Part shown: positions 33,422 through 42,467 of the stretch, piece after piece
Layout of the letters: the number at the start of each line of letters is the position of its first letter
How positions within the stretch are numbered: position 1 is the stretch's first letter
NCBI GenBank assembly: GCA_002347095.1
Contig: DDWZ01000029.1
Span: 1 to 64,000, forward strand
From: Desulfobulbaceae bacterium UBA2273
GTDB lineage: Bacteria; Desulfobacterota; Desulfobulbia; Desulfobulbales; Desulfurivibrionaceae
DNA: 64,000 nt
Direction: 5' to 3'
Made by a program: the position numbers and the translations under genes
The notes under the pieces: generated by a model
The model's database searches: none
Told to the model about the DNA's origin: nothing
Seen by the model: the letters and a program-made list of their open reading frames with translations, nothing else

Positions 33422-35989
33422 ATGAAGATCAAAAGAAGGGATTTTCTCAAACTGAGCGCGGCAACCGGTCTGGCGGCTGCCGCTTTCAAGGGGTCCACCC
33501 TGAACGCCCTGGCCGAAGCGCCGCAGGGAGCCATCGGGGAGAAGCCCGGCGCATGGATGCCCTCCACCTGTCAGGGCTGCACGGCTTGGTGTCCGGTGGA
33601 GTTCTTTATTCAGGACGGCCGCGCTGTGAAGGTGCGCGGCAACCAGCTCAGCAAGGCGAACAATGGGTATGTATGCCCCCGCGGCCACCTGATGCTCCAA
33701 CAGACCTACGATCCGGACCGGGTTCTGACTCCGATGAAGCGGACCAACCCGGCCAAGGGCCGCGGCATCGACCCCAAGTTCGTGCCCATCACCTGGGACG
33801 AGGCTCTGGATACCATCGCCGATAAGATGATGGAACTGCGCAAAGCCGGAGAGCCGGAAAAGCTCCTCTATATGCGCGGCCGTTACTCCCCTACCTCCCA
33901 GGAACTCTGCTACGGCACCATGCCGAAGATCTTCGGCAGCCCCAATGCCATCTCGCACAGCGCCATCTGCGCCGAGGCGGAGAAGATGGGTCCCGGCTAC
34001 ACTCAAGGGTTCTTCGGCTACCGCGATTATGATATGGCCAAGACCAAATGCCTGGTGGTTTGGGGCTGTGATCCGCTTTCCTCCAACCGGCAGGTACCTA
34101 ACACCATCAATAAGTTCGGCGATATCTTGGACCGGGGTACGGTCATCGCGGTTGATCCGCGCCTCTCCGCCTCGGCCGCCAAGGCCAATGAGTGGCTGCC
34201 GATCAAGCCCGGCGAGGACGGCGCCCTGGCCGCGGCCATCGCCCATGTGCTTCTGAGCGAAGGCATGTGGAGCAAGGAGTTCGTCGGCGAATTCAAGGAC
34301 GGCAAGAACCTTTTCAAGGTCGGCGCCACCGTGGACGAGGCCGCCTTTGAGGAGAAACAGACCCACGGCGTGGTCAAATGGTGGAACCTTGAGCTGAAGG
34401 ACAAGACCCCGGCCTGGGCCGCCAAGATCACCCTGATCCCGGAAAAGCAAATCGTCCGCGTTGCCCGAACCATGGGCAAGGCCGGCTCTGCCTGTGCTGT
34501 TTTCATGGGGCCGGGTGTGGCCATGACCCCGCGCGGCACCTATGCCTCCATGGCGGTGTACGCCTTAAACGGCATCCTCGGCTCAATCGAGACCGAGGGT
34601 GGCGTCATGCAGAGTTCAAGCGCGCCGACGGATAAATTCCCCTCCATCGACAAGTACCTGGACGATCTGGCGAAAAAATCCGGCAAGGCTAAGAAAATCG
34701 ACGGTCGCGGCGCCAAGGACATGCCCGCCATCATGGGCGGCATCGACAAAAAGGAGAAAGACGGCAAGGTGACCGAGAGCGCCAAGGCGAACGTGGTCAC
34801 CAACAACGTGGCCAACGGCATGTTGAAGGATCCGGGGGCGATCAAGGTGTGCATCAGCACCTGGACCAACTTTGCCTTCTCCGGCACCGGCGCCCAGCGC
34901 TGGGAAAAGGCCCTGTCCGCGCTGCCTTTTTTCGCCCATCTGGTCACCAACGCCTCGGAGATGAGCCAGTTTGCCGACATCGTTCTGCCGGCCACCTTTG
35001 CCCCGACCGAGAAGCTTTCGATCATCACCAACATGGCGAACCTCCATGGCCATATGTCCATCCAGCAGCCGGTCGTCAAACCGCTGGGTCAGGCCAAACC
35101 CGAGGAGACCGAGATGATGTGGCTGCTGGCCGAGAAGCTCAAGGCCAGGGGCTTTGCCAATCTCTTCGACTACTATGCCTCCCTCGAAGACCCGGAAACC
35201 AAGAAAAAACCCGCCAACGCCGCCGAATTCATCGAAATCGCCGCCAAGATCTCCAGTCACAAGGTCTGGGACGGCAAGGACAAGATGAAGGGCGACCAGC
35301 TCTCCGGTTGGGAGGATTTCAAGAAGAAGGGCATCTACAACACCGAAACCTATGCCTACAAGAAGAACTGGGGCAAGTTCAAGACCGAAACCAAGAAGTT
35401 CGAGTTCTACAGCGAGACCCTGAAGAAGACCCTGGGCTTGTTCGCGGAAAAGAACAAGACCACGGTGGACGAGGTTCTCAAGGCCAGCGGCTACGAAGCC
35501 CAGGGCGAACTGGTCTTCGTGCCGCACTACGAATCGCCCAAACGCCACGGCAGCGAAAAGGAATACCCCTTTACCTTCATCGACTACAAGTCGCGGCTCA
35601 ACCGCGAGGGCCGGAGCCAGAACACCGTCTGGTACCATGAGTTCAAGAAGTTGGATGTGGGCGATGAGAGCTGGGAAGATGTCGTGAAAATCAACCCCGC
35701 GGACGGCAAGAAGCTCGGCATCAAAACCGGCGACATGGTCAAGCTCACCTCGACCACCGCCAGTATCACGGTCAAGGCAAAATTGTGGGAAGGGGTGCGA
35801 CCCGGCACCATCGCCAAATGCTATGGTCAGGGGCACTGGGCCTATGGCCGGACCGCCGCCAAGGACTATGCCAAGGCGATCCCGAGAGGTGCGAACAACA
35901 ACGAACTTATGCCCGATGATTACGACCGGCTCAGCGGCGCCACCGCAAGAAACGGCGGCTTCACCGGCGTAAAAATTCAGAAGGCCTAA
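33422..35989 (+). CDS. arrA: Tat-exported molybdopterin oxidoreductase, ArrA-like (arsenate reductase clade candidate)
   Basis: 855 residues; ATG at 33422 after AAGGAG. Tat signal 'KRRDFLKLS' predicts periplasmic export. DMSO-reductase family: [4Fe-4S] ligands Cys50, 53, 57, 85; molybdenum ligand probably Cys183 in 'HSAICAEAEK'; C-terminal MGD-binding 'RPGTIAKCYGQGHWAYGR'. Size (ArrA is about 850 residues), a Cys ligand, and Arg154/Tyr155, His179, Lys188 and Tyr200 at spacings like the ArrA substrate pocket favour respiratory arsenate reductase. Context agrees: AioX-like sensing upstream, four-cluster subunit downstream, no NrfD anchor, ars genes opposite. Alternatives are Arx, selenite or polysulfide/thiosulfate reductase of the same branch. 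Family certain, substrate inferred. Confidence 0.72.
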   Translation: MKIKRRDFLKLSAATGLAAAAFKGSTLNALAEAPQGAIGEKPGAWMPSTCQGCTAWCPVEFFIQDGRAVKVRGNQLSKANNGYVCPRGHLMLQQTYDPDRVLTPMKRTNPAKGRGIDPKFVPITWDEALDTIADKMMELRKAGEPEKLLYMRGRYSPTSQELCYGTMPKIFGSPNAISHSAICAEAEKMGPGYTQGFFGYRDYDMAKTKCLVVWGCDPLSSNRQVPNTINKFGDILDRGTVIAVDPRLSASAAKANEWLPIKPGEDGALAAAIAHVLLSEGMWSKEFVGEFKDGKNLFKVGATVDEAAFEEKQTHGVVKWWNLELKDKTPAWAAKITLIPEKQIVRVARTMGKAGSACAVFMGPGVAMTPRGTYASMAVYALNGILGSIETEGGVMQSSSAPTDKFPSIDKYLDDLAKKSGKAKKIDGRGAKDMPAIMGGIDKKEKDGKVTESAKANVVTNNVANGMLKDPGAIKVCISTWTNFAFSGTGAQRWEKALSALPFFAHLVTNASEMSQFADIVLPATFAPTEKLSIITNMANLHGHMSIQQPVVKPLGQAKPEETEMMWLLAEKLKARGFANLFDYYASLEDPETKKKPANAAEFIEIAAKISSHKVWDGKDKMKGDQLSGWEDFKKKGIYNTETYAYKKNWGKFKTETKKFEFYSETLKKTLGLFAEKNKTTVDEVLKASGYEAQGELVFVPHYESPKRHGSEKEYPFTFIDYKSRLNREGRSQNTVWYHEFKKLDVGDESWEDVVKINPADGKKLGIKTGDMVKLTSTTASITVKAKLWEGVRPGTIAKCYGQGHWAYGRTAAKDYAKAIPRGANNNELMPDDYDRLSGATARNGGFTGVKIQKA

Positions 35990-36068
35990 AGCTGAGTTGA
36001 GCAGCTTGCCTGCTCAAACGAAACTTATACCCGAAGGGTGTAAGCATTTTCACAGGAGGAAATGATAA

Positions 36069-36821
36069 ATGACGCAATATGCGATGGTAATAGATCTTCA
36101 GAAATGTGCTGGGTGCGGGGCCTGCGCCCTGGCCTGCAAAAGCGAGAACAACACCGCAGGCAGAAGCTTGGGGCAGGCCCATAACTGGGTCGACTACAAG
36201 AGCGAGACCAGCGGCAAGTTTCCCACGACCAAATACACGTCCATACCGGTGCAATGCAACCACTGCAGCAACGCGCCCTGTGTCAAGGCCTGCCCGGTGA
36301 CCCCCAAGGCGATGTACAAGACCAAGGACGGCATCACCATGCACAACGACGAGCGCTGCATCGGTTGCCGCGCCTGTCAGGAGGCATGTCCCTATTCCAA
36401 GATGGAGGTCAAGGGCGGAGAGACCAGCGTTATCAGCTACAACGAGGAGGGTAAGCCCTATGAACCCTTTTATGCAGACAAGACGGAGATGATCCCCGGC
36501 TGCACCACCTCTCCGGCGGAAATGGCGGCCAAGACCGACAACCCGCCCCACCGGACCAAGTACGACCATCCGGACTATCAGGATGTGCGGCGCAACGGCA
36601 TCACCGAAAAGTGCATCTTCTGCGAGCACCGGGTGAAAAAGGGTTTGTTGCCCAACTGTGTGGCTGCTTGTCCGGCTAAGGCCAGAACCTTCGGCGATCT
36701 CCAAGACAAGAACAGCGAGGTTGCCCAACTGCTCAAGAAGTACAAGGGCACGGTTCTCAAGCCCGAAAAAGGCACCAAGCCCAATGTCTATTACATCCGG
36801 AGCTACAGCGCGGCCAAGTAG
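36069..36821 (+). CDS. arrB: Four-cluster ferredoxin subunit of the molybdoenzyme, ArrB-like
   Basis: 250 residues; ATG at 36069 after AGGAGG. Electron-transfer subunit with four Cys sets: Cys13/16/19/23 ('CAGCGACALAC'), 'CNHCSNAPCVKAC', 'CIGCRACQEAC' and 'CIFCEHRVKKG..NCVAAC'. No signal or membrane helix, so it should be carried out of the cell interior by the Tat-bearing partner. The C-terminal 'GTKPNVYYIRSYS' resembles ArrB and PsrB/PhsB relatives. It sits 79 bases after arrA and is followed by a strong terminator. Lack of a membrane-subunit gene fits Arr better than Psr/Phs. Gene symbol depends on the ArrA call. Confidence 0.72.
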   Translation: MTQYAMVIDLQKCAGCGACALACKSENNTAGRSLGQAHNWVDYKSETSGKFPTTKYTSIPVQCNHCSNAPCVKACPVTPKAMYKTKDGITMHNDERCIGCRACQEACPYSKMEVKGGETSVISYNEEGKPYEPFYADKTEMIPGCTTSPAEMAAKTDNPPHRTKYDHPDYQDVRRNGITEKCIFCEHRVKKGLLPNCVAACPAKARTFGDLQDKNSEVAQLLKKYKGTVLKPEKGTKPNVYYIRSYSAAK

Positions 36822-36848
36822 TCTGAGCAAAGGATAGCCGGAAGTTTA

Positions 36849-36883
36849 GGGGGCGGGTGCTCAGGCATTCCGCCCCCTTTTTT
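36849..36883 (+). terminator. Strong intrinsic terminator after arrB
   Basis: GGGGGCGG (36849-36856) pairs with CCGCCCCC (36870-36877), followed by TTTTTT (36878-36883). It ends the MOSC-arrA-arrB unit before the chaperone gene. Confidence 0.9.
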
Positions 36884-36926
36884 AGCAGGGTTTTTCGTTG
36901 AGGCTCTTGTAAAATGCTTTGTTGTG

Positions 36927-37004
36927 CTTCGACAGGCTCAGCATGAACGGAAGAAACTATAATGATTTTAAGATGGCTACCGTTCGCCCTGAGCCTGTCG
37001 AAGG
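36927..37004. repeat. REP-like inverted pair (TTCGACAGGCTCAG family), copy 2
   Basis: CTTCGACAGGCTCAGCATGA.. (36927-36950) faces ..CCTGAGCCTGTCGAAGG (36980-37004). Arm variants occur in the opposite order to copy 1 (22333-22405). It lies between the arrB terminator and the chaperone gene. Confidence 0.85.
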
Positions 37005-37059
37005 GTGTTTTTCTCTTTTTGCAAAAGACTTCGCAGTATACTCTTTTTAAGGAAACACT

Positions 37060-37713
37060 ATGACCACCGAACTCATGCAAGCCGCCCAGCGCCAAAGCGA
37101 TGCCTACCGGTTGCTTGCCGCCTGTTTCTATCAACCGGACCGGGAGATGTTTCTCGAGGAGAACCTCTGCGCCAATCTGGCAGGGCTGATGCAGGAAATT
37201 TCGCTGCCGGCGGTGGCGCAAGCCTGCCGACGGATGGCGCAGTCCCTTGCGGAAAACAGCCAGGAAGAACTGTTGGTCGAGTATTCCGCTCTGTTTTTGG
37301 GGCCCTTCGGCGCTCCGGCCCATCCGTATGGCTCGGTGTATCTGGAGCAGGAAAGGAAATTGATGGGCGATTCGACCATGGAAGTCCTGAAGTTCTATGC
37401 GGATTCAGGGGTAAAGCACGAAGGTGACGAGCCGCCTGATCATATTGCCATCGAGCTTGAGTTCATGAGCTTTCTCGAAGGCAAGATCGCCCAGGCCATC
37501 AACGAATCGAACCAAGCGGAGCGTGCCGATTTTTTCGCGCTCCGTGCCCGGTTTTTCAACAGGTTGCTCGCCTCGTGGGCGCCTATTCTCGGCAATATCC
37601 TCAAGGAGCAGGCTACCCTTGCTTTTTACCGCGACCTGGGAGAATGCCTGGTCGGCTTCATCGGCGCGGAGCAGCAACGGCTCCAGAAATCAGCAGCAGC
37701 CCAAGCCCCATGA
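37060..37713 (+). CDS. TorD/DmsD-family molybdoenzyme chaperone
   Basis: 217 residues, all-helical, no export signal. Motifs: 'YRLLAACFYQPDREMF', 'LVEYSALFLGPFGAPAHPYGSVYLE' and the family signature 'PPDHIAIELEFM'. Such chaperones bind the Tat signal and guard cofactor insertion; the client should be the molybdoenzyme at 33422-35989 (an ArrD-like role). The stop overlaps the next gene by four bases (ATGA). A terminator and a REP-like element separate it from arrB, so it may have its own promoter. Family firm; client inferred from position. Confidence 0.88.
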   Translation: MTTELMQAAQRQSDAYRLLAACFYQPDREMFLEENLCANLAGLMQEISLPAVAQACRRMAQSLAENSQEELLVEYSALFLGPFGAPAHPYGSVYLEQERKLMGDSTMEVLKFYADSGVKHEGDEPPDHIAIELEFMSFLEGKIAQAINESNQAERADFFALRARFFNRLLASWAPILGNILKEQATLAFYRDLGECLVGFIGAEQQRLQKSAAAQAP

Positions 37714-38723
37714 GCCTAGCCGACCGCCTGACTGAGCGTTTTCGCAGCAGCGAACCGCCTGCTCTTGAATTCATCTCCCGCCGCTGTCTGCGCAACCGGC
37801 TGCAAGGCAATGGTTGCAGCCGCTGTCTTGACGAGTGCCCGGTCCAGGCCATCATCCCGGAAGCAGGGAGCGGGGTGCGTCTGGACCTGAAGCGCTGCGT
37901 GGGCTGTCTGGCCTGCACCGCCGTCTGCCCGGTCGAGGCGCTGGTCGGGTGCGACTCCCGCCTGGCCGCACTCCCAGCCAAGCTGGCTGCTGGGAAAGCG
38001 GTTTTCCTTTGCTGTGAAAAAGGGATCCGCACCGGCGAGGAGATTATTCTTCCCTGCTTGGGCGCACTTTCCGAGGAGCATCTGGTCGCCTTTGCCGCCC
38101 GGTCGAGGGAAACTGTTTGCCTGTACCTTGCCCGGTGCGGTGATTGCCGGGGTTCGTTTGTCCCGGAGATTCTGGCTCGACGCCTCCAGGCCCTTGACCG
38201 CAAGCTGGGGCATGACGGCCTCACCTCTCGCATCAGGTTGGTTACGGAGGAAGAAGAGATCGGGCCGGCGGCATCAGCGAGCAGACGCTCTTTTTTCCGC
38301 GCCTTCTGGGATCTTTCCATCCATGCCGCTTCTGAGACCATTACCACCCTGCAGGCGGAGCCGAACCCCCGGGAAAAGCATGCCCACAAGCATCAGCCGC
38401 CTCGTTTGGCTTTACTCCGTCAAACCCTGGCGGGCTCCAGCGACGAAACCGTCCGGCTGGCCCTGCTGCCTCTCTTTTTCACGCTTACGGTGAATACGGA
38501 ATGCAACTTCTGCGGCGGATGCGCCGGGATGTGCCCCACCGGGGCGCTTAAGAACACCAGGGAATACGAGCTGAAACGGCTGCAGTTCGATTGGGGTCGC
38601 TGCAGCGGCTGCGGGCTGTGTCTGGAATTTTGCCGGAAAAATGCGCTTACCCTGACCGCAGGTCGCAGTCCGGAATCCTTGGGCACGGAAATTGAGGTCT
38701 TGCTGCAGTTAGCCCCGGAGTAA
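37710..38723 (+). CDS. Polyferredoxin-type cytosolic Fe-S protein
   Basis: 337 residues; the ATG at 37710 overlaps the chaperone stop. At least four ferredoxin-like Cys sets: 'CSRCLDECPVQAI', 'CVGCLACTAVCPVEAL', 'CNFCGGCAGMCPTGAL' and 'CSGCGLCLEFCRKNAL', plus extra Cys in the middle ('LARCGDCRG'). No signal peptide. Similar proteins accompany molybdoenzyme chaperones, where they may pass electrons or help cofactor assembly. It is the last gene of the rightward run and ends convergent to the TusA-like gene. Specific role unknown. Confidence 0.85.
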   Translation: MSLADRLTERFRSSEPPALEFISRRCLRNRLQGNGCSRCLDECPVQAIIPEAGSGVRLDLKRCVGCLACTAVCPVEALVGCDSRLAALPAKLAAGKAVFLCCEKGIRTGEEIILPCLGALSEEHLVAFAARSRETVCLYLARCGDCRGSFVPEILARRLQALDRKLGHDGLTSRIRLVTEEEEIGPAASASRRSFFRAFWDLSIHAASETITTLQAEPNPREKHAHKHQPPRLALLRQTLAGSSDETVRLALLPLFFTLTVNTECNFCGGCAGMCPTGALKNTREYELKRLQFDWGRCSGCGLCLEFCRKNALTLTAGRSPESLGTEIEVLLQLAPE

Positions 38724-38778
38724 CCCCGCAGACAGGATACGCTGGATGTCAGCCCGTTTTTTGCGTGGGGATGTATCT

Positions 38779-38842
38779 AATTCCAAATCAAAAAAGCAGA
38801 GCACGCAACGAACGGCGAAATAATACCGAATGATTTGGAATT
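38779..38842. repeat. Inverted repeat in the convergent gap
   Basis: AATTCCAAATCA (38779-38790) and TGATTTGGAATT (38831-38842) are perfect 12-base complements 40 bases apart, in an AT-rich gap between the two convergent gene runs. Could serve as a two-way terminator or mark an inserted fragment. Confidence 0.6.
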
Positions 38843-38865
38843 GAAATTGCGCCTGATAATCGCAC

Positions 38866-39108
38866 CTACCCTTTCTTGATGTAAAACCTGATAAACCCCG
38901 CATCTTCGACCTCGCCTAAAAATTCGTGCCCCGCTCGTTTGCACCAACCGGGCAGGTCATTTTTTGAGCCCGGATCAGTGCCTAAGATTTCCAGGATCTC
39001 TCCGGAATTGATCGCGTCAATTGCCTTCTTGGTTTTGAGCAACGGCATGGGGCAACTCATTCCTTTGCAGTCCAAGGTCTTGTCAGGTTTGATGCTGTTT
39101 GGTTCCAT
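38866..39108 (-). CDS. TusA/SirA-family sulfur carrier
   Basis: 80 residues. N-terminal 'CKGMSCPMPLLKTKKAI' contains the CPxP motif with the sulfur-carrying Cys19 and an extra Cys14. A third Cys lies in 'LPGWCKRAGH'. Cytosolic. These proteins relay persulfide sulfur to tRNA modification, molybdenum cofactor or sulfur respiration enzymes. The start lies 26 bases inside the end of the sigma54 activator gene, so the two are coupled. Sulfur supply to the nearby molybdoenzyme is a reasonable guess. Confidence 0.88.
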   Translation of the reverse strand: MEPNSIKPDKTLDCKGMSCPMPLLKTKKAIDAINSGEILEILGTDPGSKNDLPGWCKRAGHEFLGEVEDAGFIRFYIKKG

Positions 39109-41224
39109 GTAATTCCTCCGTTGTGTGGGTGGGGCTCAATGGGCCGGCGCGATCTTCCTCCGCCGGGTCGCTAAGCTGGTATTGCGCGATTTTACGGCGC
39201 AGGGTGTCCTTGGATATGGCCAGTTCGCGGCAGACCGCCATCTTTTTCCATTTGTGCCGCTCAAGGGAACGCAGGATGGTCTGGCAAGCCATTTCTTCAA
39301 GCGTCAAGGGGGCTCCGGCAGGATGGTCATGGAGGAGAGAGTTGTCATCCTTCCGTTGCGCAAACGGATCGGGAAGATGGGCCGGTTGGATAAGCCCGCC
39401 GGGGCAGAGGATGAAGGCATACTCGATGATATTTTTGAGTTCCCTGATATTGCCTGGAAAATCATATTGCAGGAGCAGCGCCAGGGCTGCGTCCGAAATT
39501 TCCGCGATGTCTTTTCCTGTTTTGGCGGAGAACAGGGTGATCATATGCTGCACCAGCAGGGGGATGTCCTCTTTGCGTTCCCGCAGGGGCGGCAGGGTGA
39601 TCCGGACTACGTTGAGTCGGTAGAAAAGATCTTCCCGGAAAAGACCCTTCTGCACCTGGTCGTGAAGATCCCTGTTGGTGGCGGCGATAATCCGGGCATC
39701 CGCCTCGATGGTTTTGTTCGAACCCAGCGGTTCATATCGCTTTTCCTGGAGCACCCGCAGCAGTTTCACCTGGACGCCAAGCGAGATGTCGCCGATTTCG
39801 TCGAGGAAAAGAGTGCCTTTCTCGGCGGCGGCAAAGCGCCCCTGTTTGTCTTGCCTTGCATCGGTGAACGCTCCAGCTTTGTACCCAAAGAGTTCCGACT
39901 CCAGAAGGGTTTCCGGCAAGGCCCCGCAACTGACCGCCACGAAAGGCTGGTCTTTTCTGGTGCTGGCATTGTGAATTGCTCTCGCCAGTATTTCCTTGCC
40001 GGTGCCGGATTCTCCCAGGACCAGGACATTACTGTCGCTGTGGGCGATTTCCGGCAGGATGCTGAAGATGTTTTGCATCTTGGCATTCTTGCTGATGATC
40101 TCGTCAAAAGAGTAGCGTTGCGCTATCTGTTTGCGCAGGATTGTAACAAGGCTCAGGTCGCGGAAGGTTTCCACCCCGCCGATGATGGTGCCTTCATGGT
40201 CCACCAGGGGCGAAGCACTGACGCTGATGGGGATATTTTTCCCCAGGGTGTCGCGGATGTGGACGGTGCGGTTGGCCACCGCTTTGCCTGCATAGAGGCT
40301 CTGGGCTATGGGGCATTCCTGGCCGCAGACGTCGGACTGAAAAACCTCGGCGCATAATTTTCCCACGGCGTCATGCCGCTTCCAGCCGGTGATTATTTCC
40401 GCGGCCCGGTTAAACGAGGTGATCCGCCAATTGCGGTCCACCGTGAACACCCCATCGGCGACACTCTCCAGGATCAGGTCTGTGGTCATGATCTGGGTCA
40501 TGTCCCGAAAGGTGCCGACCCCGCCGATGACTTCACCGTCCGGGTTCATCAGGGCCGCAGCGCTGATGCTGATCGGGATGGTCCGGCCATGTTTATCCTT
40601 GGGAAAAACGAGCCGGCCGACAATGGGATTGTCGTGCTGAATGCTTTGCCCCAGAATACACTCGGCACCGCAGAGGCTGCCGCCGAATATTTTCAGGCAG
40701 GGGGTGCCGAGCACCTCTGCCTCTGTCCAACCCAAAATTCGTTGTGCGGCAGGGTTGAACGAGGTGATGAGCAGGTTCTTGTCCACCGTGAAGACACCAT
40801 CGGCGATATTCTTGAGGACCAGGGAAAAACTTTGCGCGGAGTCCGAAGTGTCCCGAAGGGAGACAACGGCGCCGGAAAAATTGCCTTCCGCATCGGGAAT
40901 AGCCTGGGCAGTTACCCGCACGGCCGTCGGCGATCCATTGGCCGGGTCGAAAAAAACAGTCTGGTATTTGGATATACTGTGCCCCCTGGCAAGGGAGCGC
41001 TGGATGGCATGGAGTCCGCCGAAACGTTGTTCGCTGAATATCGCGTTGAAGTCCTGCCCGATAGTGGCGTGCGCCGAAAGATGAAGAAGTTGTTCAGCCC
41101 TTTTGTTCAGCCAACTGATTTTCCACAGGCGATCGACCATGAATGTCGCCTCCGGCTGGACCACAACGTCGGCTTTGGGGAACGGCGTGGCTGTCTGGAA
41201 GAGCCGCAGGTCTTTTATGGTCAT
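39083..41224 (-). CDS. Sigma54-dependent activator with three PAS domains
   Basis: 713 residues. PAS domains at about 15-125, 132-243 and 248-358; the last two each hold a Cys-x8-Cys-x3-Cys set (176/185/189 and 291/300/304). AAA+ domain with Walker A 'GESGTGKE' (404-411), Walker B 'TLFLDEIGD', and sigma54-contact loop 'GAFTDA' (451-456) instead of the usual GAFTGA. C-terminal Fis-type helix-turn-helix ('KKMAVCRELAISKDTLRRKI'). The Cys sets could bind an iron-sulfur cluster, a metal, or arsenite. It follows CcdA in the leftward run and overlaps tusA. Target promoters unknown. Confidence 0.92.
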   Translation of the reverse strand: MTIKDLRLFQTATPFPKADVVVQPEATFMVDRLWKISWLNKRAEQLLHLSAHATIGQDFNAIFSEQRFGGLHAIQRSLARGHSISKYQTVFFDPANGSPTAVRVTAQAIPDAEGNFSGAVVSLRDTSDSAQSFSLVLKNIADGVFTVDKNLLITSFNPAAQRILGWTEAEVLGTPCLKIFGGSLCGAECILGQSIQHDNPIVGRLVFPKDKHGRTIPISISAAALMNPDGEVIGGVGTFRDMTQIMTTDLILESVADGVFTVDRNWRITSFNRAAEIITGWKRHDAVGKLCAEVFQSDVCGQECPIAQSLYAGKAVANRTVHIRDTLGKNIPISVSASPLVDHEGTIIGGVETFRDLSLVTILRKQIAQRYSFDEIISKNAKMQNIFSILPEIAHSDSNVLVLGESGTGKEILARAIHNASTRKDQPFVAVSCGALPETLLESELFGYKAGAFTDARQDKQGRFAAAEKGTLFLDEIGDISLGVQVKLLRVLQEKRYEPLGSNKTIEADARIIAATNRDLHDQVQKGLFREDLFYRLNVVRITLPPLRERKEDIPLLVQHMITLFSAKTGKDIAEISDAALALLLQYDFPGNIRELKNIIEYAFILCPGGLIQPAHLPDPFAQRKDDNSLLHDHPAGAPLTLEEMACQTILRSLERHKWKKMAVCRELAISKDTLRRKIAQYQLSDPAEEDRAGPLSPTHTTEELHGTKQHQT

Positions 41225-41310
41225 GGTTTTTCCGCCTTTCGCATCGTTGAGAGAGAAGGAAAATTGGGCTCCAGGAACTCATTGTAACACAAAGAGCAAT
41301 TGTTCTGATG

Positions 41311-42009
41311 TTACACAAAGGGTCTGACCAGGAAATATACTCCAAGCCCACCGATCAGCACCCCGGCCCCCTTACGGAACCATCCGCTGGCCTCCCCGAA
41401 GGAGGAGCTGGCCAGCAGCCGTTTCACCGTGGCGGTTGAACTGCCTGCCACGGCAATGGGCAGGCAATGGCCCACGGCAAACAGAAGGATGAACACAACC
41501 CCGGTCAGCACCTGCTGCTGGACCGTGATGATGGCCAGGATGGGGGCGATGAAGCCGAAGGTGCAGGAGCCGGAGAGCACGCCGTAGGCCAGACCCAGCA
41601 CAAAAGCGCCCCATGCGCCCTTCACCTGTAGTTTCGCCATGAGCCCGCTTGGCATGGAGCACTTGGCAATGCCCAGCATGTCAACGGCCACCCAGATAAG
41701 AATCACCCCCACGGCCATGGTCCAGTACGGCCCCACATCGCCCAGCATCCTGCCGAGCAGGGCGCAGATCACCCCCACCAGGACGATGGTTAAAAAAAGG
41801 CCGGTGCTGAACAGCACCGCGTAGTGCACGGCCTGCCTGCCCTTGACCAGTTGTTCCTGGCCGCCCACATAGGCCACCACCAGAGGGATGGAAGCCAGGT
41901 GGCAGGGGCTGAGCAAGACGCTGATCATGCCCCAGAGAAAACAGCCCAGGGCGGCCAGGGCCAGGCCCGCGCCCATCCAGGCATTGACCTGGAGAAAAAG
42001 GGCATCCAT
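41311..42009 (-). CDS. CcdA/DsbD-type membrane thiol transporter
   Basis: 232 residues with about six membrane helices. Conserved Cys in 'LLSPCHLASIPLV' and 'LSGSCTFGFIAPI' place it in the CcdA/DsbD-beta family, which moves reducing equivalents from cytoplasmic thioredoxin to the periplasm. The start overlaps the stop of the periplasmic thioredoxin gene by one base (TAATG), so the two are translationally coupled and likely partners. Confidence 0.9.
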   Translation of the reverse strand: MDALFLQVNAWMGAGLALAALGCFLWGMISVLLSPCHLASIPLVVAYVGGQEQLVKGRQAVHYAVLFSTGLFLTIVLVGVICALLGRMLGDVGPYWTMAVGVILIWVAVDMLGIAKCSMPSGLMAKLQVKGAWGAFVLGLAYGVLSGSCTFGFIAPILAIITVQQQVLTGVVFILLFAVGHCLPIAVAGSSTATVKRLLASSSFGEASGWFRKGAGVLIGGLGVYFLVRPFV

Positions 42010-42410
42010 TACTTGTCGCCTCCGCCACCGGGTTGGGCAACGCCCATTTTGGCAAGCTGAGCCACGATGGCTTGTTTGTCCATGAAGCCGACATGGCGGT
42101 ACACCTCCGTGCCGTTTTGGTCAAAAAACACCTGGGTGGGGATCATGCTCACCTTGTATTTTTTTGATTGCTCCGGCATCTTCCAGACATCGATAAAGAC
42201 AATGGCGGCCTTGTCCTTGTACTCTGTTTTCAGCTCTTCCAGGATGGGGGCCATCATCTTGCAGGGGATGCAGGTGGTGGCGCCCAAGTCAACCATGGTG
42301 ACCATGCCGGGCACCGGGATGGCCAGCGAGCCGCCGCCAGCCAGGCCATCGGAAACCTGTAGACCCAGAATGGCGGCCAGTAAGAATGCGAAGCGGATAA
42401 AAATTTTCAT
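42009..42410 (-). CDS. Periplasmic thioredoxin-like protein
   Basis: 133 residues; ATG at 42410 after AAGGAG. Signal peptide of ~24 residues, then a thioredoxin fold with active site 'CIPC' (47-50), 'VFIDVWKMPEQSKKYKVSMIPTQ' with the cis-Pro, and a Gly-rich tail. It probably receives electrons from the coupled CcdA protein and reduces a periplasmic substrate, perhaps the neighbouring rhodanese or the arsenic-handling proteins. The partner is inferred. Confidence 0.9.
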   Translation of the reverse strand: MKIFIRFAFLLAAILGLQVSDGLAGGGSLAIPVPGMVTMVDLGATTCIPCKMMAPILEELKTEYKDKAAIVFIDVWKMPEQSKKYKVSMIPTQVFFDQNGTEVYRHVGFMDKQAIVAQLAKMGVAQPGGGGDK

Positions 42411-42467
42411 CTGTTCTCCTTGTGGATTATGGTTTTTTCTTCGTGCATGAAAACGGTGCTCCCTGCT

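Noticed and set aside
33422..35989. Definite call as polysulfide or thiosulfate reductase
   Set aside because: The family overlaps, and TusA and rhodanese genes are near, but there is no NrfD/PsrC-type membrane subunit and the sensing and ars context points to arsenic; kept as an alternative only.
41284..41318. Operator upstream of the sigma54 activator
   Set aside because: TGTAAC and GTTACA flank a CAATTG centre, but the half-sites do not align symmetrically and one overlaps the ccdA stop; too weak to call.
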